Shown: positions 13,457-16,954 of the stretch, one piece after another | How positions within the stretch are numbered: position 1 is the first letter of the stretch | How the letters are laid out: each line of letters opens with the position of its first letter | Source of the DNA: CAYOWK01 sp964407665 | GTDB taxonomy: Bacteria; Pseudomonadota; Alphaproteobacteria; Caulobacterales; Hyphomonadaceae | NCBI GenBank assembly: GCA_964407665.1 | Contig: CAYOWK010000068.1 | Location: 1-16,954, forward strand | Length of the DNA stretch: 16,954 bases | Direction: 5' to 3' | The notes under the pieces: model-generated | Seen by the model: only the letters and a program-made list of their open reading frames with translations | The model's database searches: none | Told to the model about the DNA's origin: nothing | Position numbers and translations under genes: made by a program

Positions 13457-15091
13457 ATGCTGCGCATCCGCGAGCTGAAGCTGCCTCTGGATCATGACGA
13501 CGCAGCCCTGCGGCAGGCGGTTCTGAAGCGCCTCGCGATAGGCGACACCGACCTGCTGACCCTCAGCGTCCACAAGCGGGCCTGGGACGCTCGCAAGAAG
13601 TCAGCCATCCACCTCACCTATATCGTTGATGTCGAGCTGAAAGCAGAAGCCGCCGTCGCGAAGCGCTTCGCCAAAGATCCACACATCGGTCCCACGCCGG
13701 ACATGACCTACAAGCCGGTGGCGCGCGCCCCGGCCTCTGGCGGACCTCGCCCCGTGGTTGTCGGAATGGGCCCTTGCGGCCTTTTCGCGGGGCTGATCCT
13801 CGCGGAGATGGGGTTCAACCCCATCATCCTGGAGCGCGGCAAGATCGTTCGCGAACGCACGGTCGATACGTTCAGGTTCTGGCGCAAAGGCGTGCTGGAC
13901 CCGGAGTCCAACGCCCAGTTCGGAGAAGGCGGCGCGGGCACGTTTTCTGACGGAAAACTGTACTCCCAAGTCCGCGATCCCAACCACCTTGGCCGCAAGG
14001 TGCTGACCGAGTTTGTTGCGGCAGGCGCGCCGGAGGAGATCCTCTACGTCGCCAAGCCGCACATCGGCACCTTCCGCCTCGTCTCGATGGTGGAAGCGAT
14101 GCGGGCCAAGATCGAAAGTCTGGGCGGCGAGATCCGCTTCCAGTCACACGTCACCGACATCCTCATCGAACAGCGCCGTGGCGAACGGTCGGTGGCGGGC
14201 GTTGTGCTGGCCAGCGGCGAAACGCTTGAGACCAACCGGCTGGTCATGGCGCTGGGCCACTCGGCGCGCGACACGTTCGAGATGCTGCACGGGCGCGGCG
14301 TCTATTTCGAGCCCAAACCCTTCTCCATCGGCGTCCGCATCGAGCATCCGCAATCGGTCATCGACCGCGCCCGCTTCGGAACGTTCGCAGGCAACCCCAT
14401 CCTCGGAGCCGCTGACTACAAGCTGGCGCACCACGCCGCCAATGGCCGCTCGGTCTACTCATTCTGCATGTGTCCGGGCGGAACGGTGGTGGCCGCCGCC
14501 AGCGAGCCGGGCCGCCTCGTCACCAACGGCATGAGCCAGTATTCGCGGCGCGAGCGCAACGCCAATTCCGGCATCGTCGTCGGCGTGAACCCGGAGGACT
14601 TCCCGGGCGACTATCGCGACAACCCGTTGGCCGGCGTCGCCTTCCAGCGCAAGTGGGAGGAAGCCGCCTACAGGGCCGGAGGCGAGACATGGAGCGCGCC
14701 CGCCCAGCTCGTCGGGGACTTCCTCAAGAATGAGCCCTCTACCTCGCTTCGCACGGCGCTGCCCTCCTACCGCCCGGGCGTGACGCCCACGGACATCTCG
14801 CTCTGCCTGCCGGACTACGCGGTTGAGGCCATTCGCGAGGCCCTGCCCGTATTCGGACGCCAGATTCCCGGCTTCGACATGCCCGACGCCATCATGACGG
14901 GTGTCGAGACGCGCACGTCCTCGCCGGTCCGCATGAAGCGCGGCGACGACATGCAGAGCCTGAACACGCGCGGCCTGTTTCCGGCCGGTGAAGGCGCAGG
15001 CTACGCGGGCGGCATCCTGTCGGCGTCCATCGACGGTATCCGGGTGGCCGAGGCGCTGGCGCTGTCGCTTGTGCAGCGCGCGGCAGCTTGA
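13457..15091 (+). CDS. FAD-dependent dehydrogenase of the COG2509 type
   Basis: The 544-residue flavoprotein belongs to an uncharacterised group of NAD(P)/FAD-dependent oxidoreductases (COG2509). Residues 1-80 form the group's N-terminal alpha/beta domain ('IRELKLPLDHDDAAL' then 'DLLTLSVHKRAWDARKKS'). The Rossmann dinucleotide motif follows at 100-126 ('VVVGMGPCGLFAGLILAEMG...ILERG', Gly103-x-Gly-x-x-Gly108). Group-specific stretches are 'NAQFGEGGAGTFSDGKL' (152-168), 'VYSFCMCPGGTVV' (333-345) and the C-terminal 'RTSSPVRM' and 'GLFPAGEGAGYAGGILSASIDG', which bind the flavin. The substrate is unknown. The start at 13457 has AGGA nine bases before it; an ATG at 13418 would add 13 unrelated residues. 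It is a single gene, divergent from the lipoprotein gene and convergent with the acyltransferase gene. Confidence 0.88.
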   Translation: MLRIRELKLPLDHDDAALRQAVLKRLAIGDTDLLTLSVHKRAWDARKKSAIHLTYIVDVELKAEAAVAKRFAKDPHIGPTPDMTYKPVARAPASGGPRPVVVGMGPCGLFAGLILAEMGFNPIILERGKIVRERTVDTFRFWRKGVLDPESNAQFGEGGAGTFSDGKLYSQVRDPNHLGRKVLTEFVAAGAPEEILYVAKPHIGTFRLVSMVEAMRAKIESLGGEIRFQSHVTDILIEQRRGERSVAGVVLASGETLETNRLVMALGHSARDTFEMLHGRGVYFEPKPFSIGVRIEHPQSVIDRARFGTFAGNPILGAADYKLAHHAANGRSVYSFCMCPGGTVVAAASEPGRLVTNGMSQYSRRERNANSGIVVGVNPEDFPGDYRDNPLAGVAFQRKWEEAAYRAGGETWSAPAQLVGDFLKNEPSTSLRTALPSYRPGVTPTDISLCLPDYAVEAIREALPVFGRQIPGFDMPDAIMTGVETRTSSPVRMKRGDDMQSLNTRGLFPAGEGAGYAGGILSASIDGIRVAEALALSLVQRAAA

Positions 15092-15172
15092 TTGCAGTCA
15101 TGACGCGGTCGGCAAGCGTCGTATGGGGGCCGGCCGATGCGACGAAATCTGTTGAGCGCGAGCTCGGCACGC

Positions 15173-15199
15173 GCCGCATCAGACTGCGCCGAATGCGGC
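15173..15199. terminator. Hairpin between convergent genes
   Basis: GCCGCAT (15173-15179) pairs perfectly with ATGCGGC (15193-15199); an alternative six-base stem GACTGC/GCAGTC overlaps it. It lies in the 141-bp gap between the FAD enzyme and the convergent acyltransferase gene. Without a T-run this is only a possible terminator. I see no gene in the gap. Confidence 0.25.
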
Positions 15200-15232
15200 A
15201 GTCAAATGTACGCTGCACAACGGGACTGCCCA

Positions 15233-16351
15233 TCAGGCCTTTGCGCCGGCAACCCCGGCCGGGGCAATTTTCCCAAGGCCAGGCGTCCGATCACCTGGGG
15301 GGCTGCGGCCCAGGCTTCTGAGCCACGTCGTGACTGGTTTTTCGTAGAGGTAGAAGATCAGCACCGACGCGAGAACCGATATCGCGACCAGGGCGACAAC
15401 CATCACGGAAACGGTCCACGGCGCATCACGCCACGGCTCCAGCAGGGGAGCGACGACCTTTGCGGCCGCGTGCGCCACAAGCATGTGGAAGAGGTAGAGT
15501 GCGTAGCTGGTGTCTCCCATCATCGCCACGGCCGGCGATCTGGCTCGAATGCCGCTCCTCTCCAGCATCAACGCACCCAGCACGATCATGACTGCGCATG
15601 GCCCAAGGACTGCCGTTCGGGACGCGCCGGCGCCACTTTGCCACGTCCAGCCGGACGCCTCTGCGAGAGCTGGAATGGCAAATCCGGCTGCCATCATCGC
15701 CACTGCGAGCCACGGCTTCCACGGCGCTCTGACCGGCTCACGGGAGAACCAGACGCCAAGCCCGCACCCAGCCAGGAACTCAATCAGAATGGGACGAGTA
15801 TAGAACTCGAGGGCGTACAGGTCGAAATCGACAAGCGCGCCTCCCACGACAAGGGCGCCGAGCACGACCGTGACAAAGATCAATGTGGCCCGCATCGGTT
15901 TCAGCAGAAGGCCGGCGCCGAAGATCAGGTAGAAGAACATCTCGTAGACCAGCGTCCATGCCGGCGTGACGATTGGAGACTCGACGCCGTCGGCTCGCTG
16001 CACCGGAAGGAACGTGTACGACCCGATCACATCGCCAGCGTCGAACGCCTGCAGCCCTGCGGGACGGAAACCTAGGACAAACACCACGATCATTGCAGTA
16101 GTGGCGAGCCAAGCCGTCGGCGCGATACGCACCAGCCGCAACCACCAGAAGCTCAGAGGCGACCGGTCCCGTCCCAGGTTGGACTGAACCATGATGAACC
16201 CCGAGATGACGAAGAAGATATCGACACCCATCTCGAGGAAATGGAAATCGCGCATGTACCCGATCGTCGACCCGCGGACCATCGCGCCCATGTGGTAGAT
16301 TACCACCATCATGGCTGCGACCGCACGGAGGGCCTGGATGTTCCAGACCAA
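15233..16351 (-). CDS. Acyltransferase 3 family membrane protein
   Basis: The product is a polytopic inner-membrane protein of 372 residues with about ten hydrophobic helices. It opens 'NIQALRAVAAMMVVIYHMG', the standard first helix of the acyltransferase-3 (OafA/NodX-like) family, with the proposed catalytic His20. 'GVDIFFVISGFIM' (42-54) and the basic 'FWWLRLVRIAPTAW' (68-81) are also diagnostic, as is the late 'SYALYLFHMLVA'. These enzymes O-acylate sugars of lipopolysaccharide, exopolysaccharide or glycans; there is no neighbouring glycan gene to indicate the acceptor. I favour a TTG start at 16351 (GGAG at 16361-16364, nine bases away), because the extra residues from an ATG at 16417 (Cys/Arg-rich) do not fit. 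The basic C-terminal tail is cytoplasmic. It looks like an accessory gene beside conserved gltX. Confidence 0.9.
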   Translation of the reverse strand: MVWNIQALRAVAAMMVVIYHMGAMVRGSTIGYMRDFHFLEMGVDIFFVISGFIMVQSNLGRDRSPLSFWWLRLVRIAPTAWLATTAMIVVFVLGFRPAGLQAFDAGDVIGSYTFLPVQRADGVESPIVTPAWTLVYEMFFYLIFGAGLLLKPMRATLIFVTVVLGALVVGGALVDFDLYALEFYTRPILIEFLAGCGLGVWFSREPVRAPWKPWLAVAMMAAGFAIPALAEASGWTWQSGAGASRTAVLGPCAVMIVLGALMLERSGIRARSPAVAMMGDTSYALYLFHMLVAHAAAKVVAPLLEPWRDAPWTVSVMVVALVAISVLASVLIFYLYEKPVTTWLRSLGRSPPGDRTPGLGKIAPAGVAGAKA

Positions 16352-16648
16352 AGCTACACTCTCCAACCGACAGCATGACCATGCGGCAACTCGACAGTGC
16401 TCAGCGTTGCGAGCCAACGCTCTGCCGCCGCAGACCGACCGTCCGGAAACAAATGCCGATCGTTAAGCTCTGGCTGGACCCCGAGTAGCGGCGCAGCGGC
16501 GTACGACCGCGTGTCTCGCCAGTGCAAGCGGGGCATATGACTATCCTAGGCCTTTTGTACCACTATTGTCCTTGTGCTGGAGAGACGGCGCAACGGACAC
16601 TACGTTCCCGCACGGAGCGAGAATATCTCCTGGGACTCTGCGAAAGAC
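16352..16648 (-). other. Gap between gltX and the acyltransferase gene
   Basis: This stretch of about 300 bp is more AT-rich than its surroundings near 16530-16620 and probably holds the acyltransferase promoter; no convincing -35/-10 pair stands out by eye. A 60-codon reading frame on the minus strand (16536 to 16354, starting MPRLHWRDTR, with AGGA upstream) ends two bases before the TTG start of the acyltransferase gene. It could be a short leader gene or a remnant, but its composition is not clearly that of a protein. No tRNA or terminator was recognised. Confidence 0.3.
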
Positions 16649-16954
16649 TCAGGCGCCTGCCTGGATGAGCCGGTCGCGGGCGCGTTCGGCTCCGATCAGC
16701 ATCAGCATGCGATCCATCTCGGGGCCGCGCTCCTGATCGGTCAGAACCTTGCGCAGCGGCATGAACAGCAGCTTGCCTTTCCGGCCAGTCGCGTCCTTCA
16801 CGGCGTTGGTCCACTCTTTCCAGGTCGTCTCGGTGACGTGGCCCGCCGGGAAAAGCTCGGCAGCTTTTGCCACGAACTGGCGGTCCTCGTCGGACAGCTC
16901 AGGCCCGGTCAGACCGGTCCCATAGACGACGCTCAGCCACATCCCGACATCGGG
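16649..16954 (-). CDS. gltX: Glutamate--tRNA ligase, C-terminal part only
   Basis: Only the last 101 residues lie in the window; the gene enters across the right edge in frame. They match the anticodon-binding C-terminal domain of bacterial glutamyl-tRNA synthetase. The sequence runs 'PDVGMWLSVVYG', then 'ELSDEDRQFVAKAAELFP', 'TTWKEWTNAVKDATGRKGKLLFMPLRKVLT' and 'ERGPEMDRMLMLIGAERARDRL'. The 'GRKGKxLFMPLRxxLT....GPEM' run is the most conserved piece of this domain. The catalytic HIGH and KMSKS motifs would be outside the window, so whether this is the canonical GluRS or a second GluRS/GluQRS-like copy cannot be told. GluQRS lacks this anticodon domain, which makes that option unlikely. The Met at 16942 is an internal residue, not the start. 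Confidence 0.92.
   Translation of the reverse strand, partial: PDVGMWLSVVYGTGLTGPELSDEDRQFVAKAAELFPAGHVTETTWKEWTNAVKDATGRKGKLLFMPLRKVLTDQERGPEMDRMLMLIGAERARDRLIQAGA

Noticed and set aside
15137..16075. 312-codon plus-strand frame opposite the acyltransferase gene
   Set aside because: The minus strand encodes a convincing acyltransferase-3 protein with family motifs; the plus frame is a His/Arg/Asp-rich mirror frame, and the Cys pairs near its start are too few to call a zinc ribbon.
16565..16590. AACG and GTTCC half-sites suggesting a minus-strand EcfG promoter before the acyltransferase gene
   Set aside because: They are only about eight bases apart, not the 16-17 needed.

Overview
The window is GC-rich, densely packed chromosomal DNA from an alphaproteobacterium. 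Three things suggest this: a homoserine kinase of the ThrB/APH type beginning MAVYTD and clustered with rnhA, a textbook EcfG-type (GGAAC-N16-CGTT) general-stress promoter, and a GTCATCCCGGGC-type palindromic repeat of the kind scattered through Caulobacterales/Hyphomonadales and related genomes. A Hyphomonas/Caulobacter-like host is my inference; no rRNA or tRNA is present to confirm it. Most of the window is housekeeping or conserved-hypothetical content, and I see no phage, transposase, CRISPR array or obvious multi-gene defence island.

Region by region: (1) 1-1402, minus strand: a PhnB-like VOC protein, a roughly 130-bp multi-hairpin repeat, and a RelE/ParE-type toxin with its overlapping small antitoxin. 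The pair lies directly downstream of valS. (2) 1447-7238: valS (minus) diverges from thrB. thrB overlaps by ATGA a small four-helix membrane protein, and rnhA follows. A tail-anchored protein of unknown function lies on the opposite strand between the membrane protein and rnhA. (3) 7249-9264, minus: a QmcA/paraslipin-type SPFH protein with its NfeD partner, then a Prx5-type peroxiredoxin. (4) 9457-10727, plus: a YqgE/AlgH protein and a secreted phosphatase-like BLH/DUF442 protein. (5) 10861-11661, minus: a double-hotdog acyl-CoA thioesterase. (6) 11775-12886: an EcfG-type promoter drives a small PepSY-like lipoprotein and a glycine-zipper YflT-like stress protein, ending in a strong hairpin. 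(7) 12899-15091: a small lipoprotein divergent from a COG2509-type FAD-dependent dehydrogenase. (8) 15233-16954, minus: an acyltransferase-3 membrane protein, a non-coding or poorly coding gap, and the C-terminal 101 residues of gltX, cut by the window edge.

Functional themes are translation (valS, gltX), amino-acid synthesis (thrB), RNA/DNA hybrid removal (rnhA), membrane quality control (SPFH/NfeD), peroxide defence (peroxiredoxin) and envelope/general stress (the EcfG-driven pair). The most interesting items are the EcfG-promoter operon, the structured repeat, the toxin-antitoxin pair behind valS and the tail-anchored unknown protein. None of them amounts to clear evidence for an undescribed multi-gene system.
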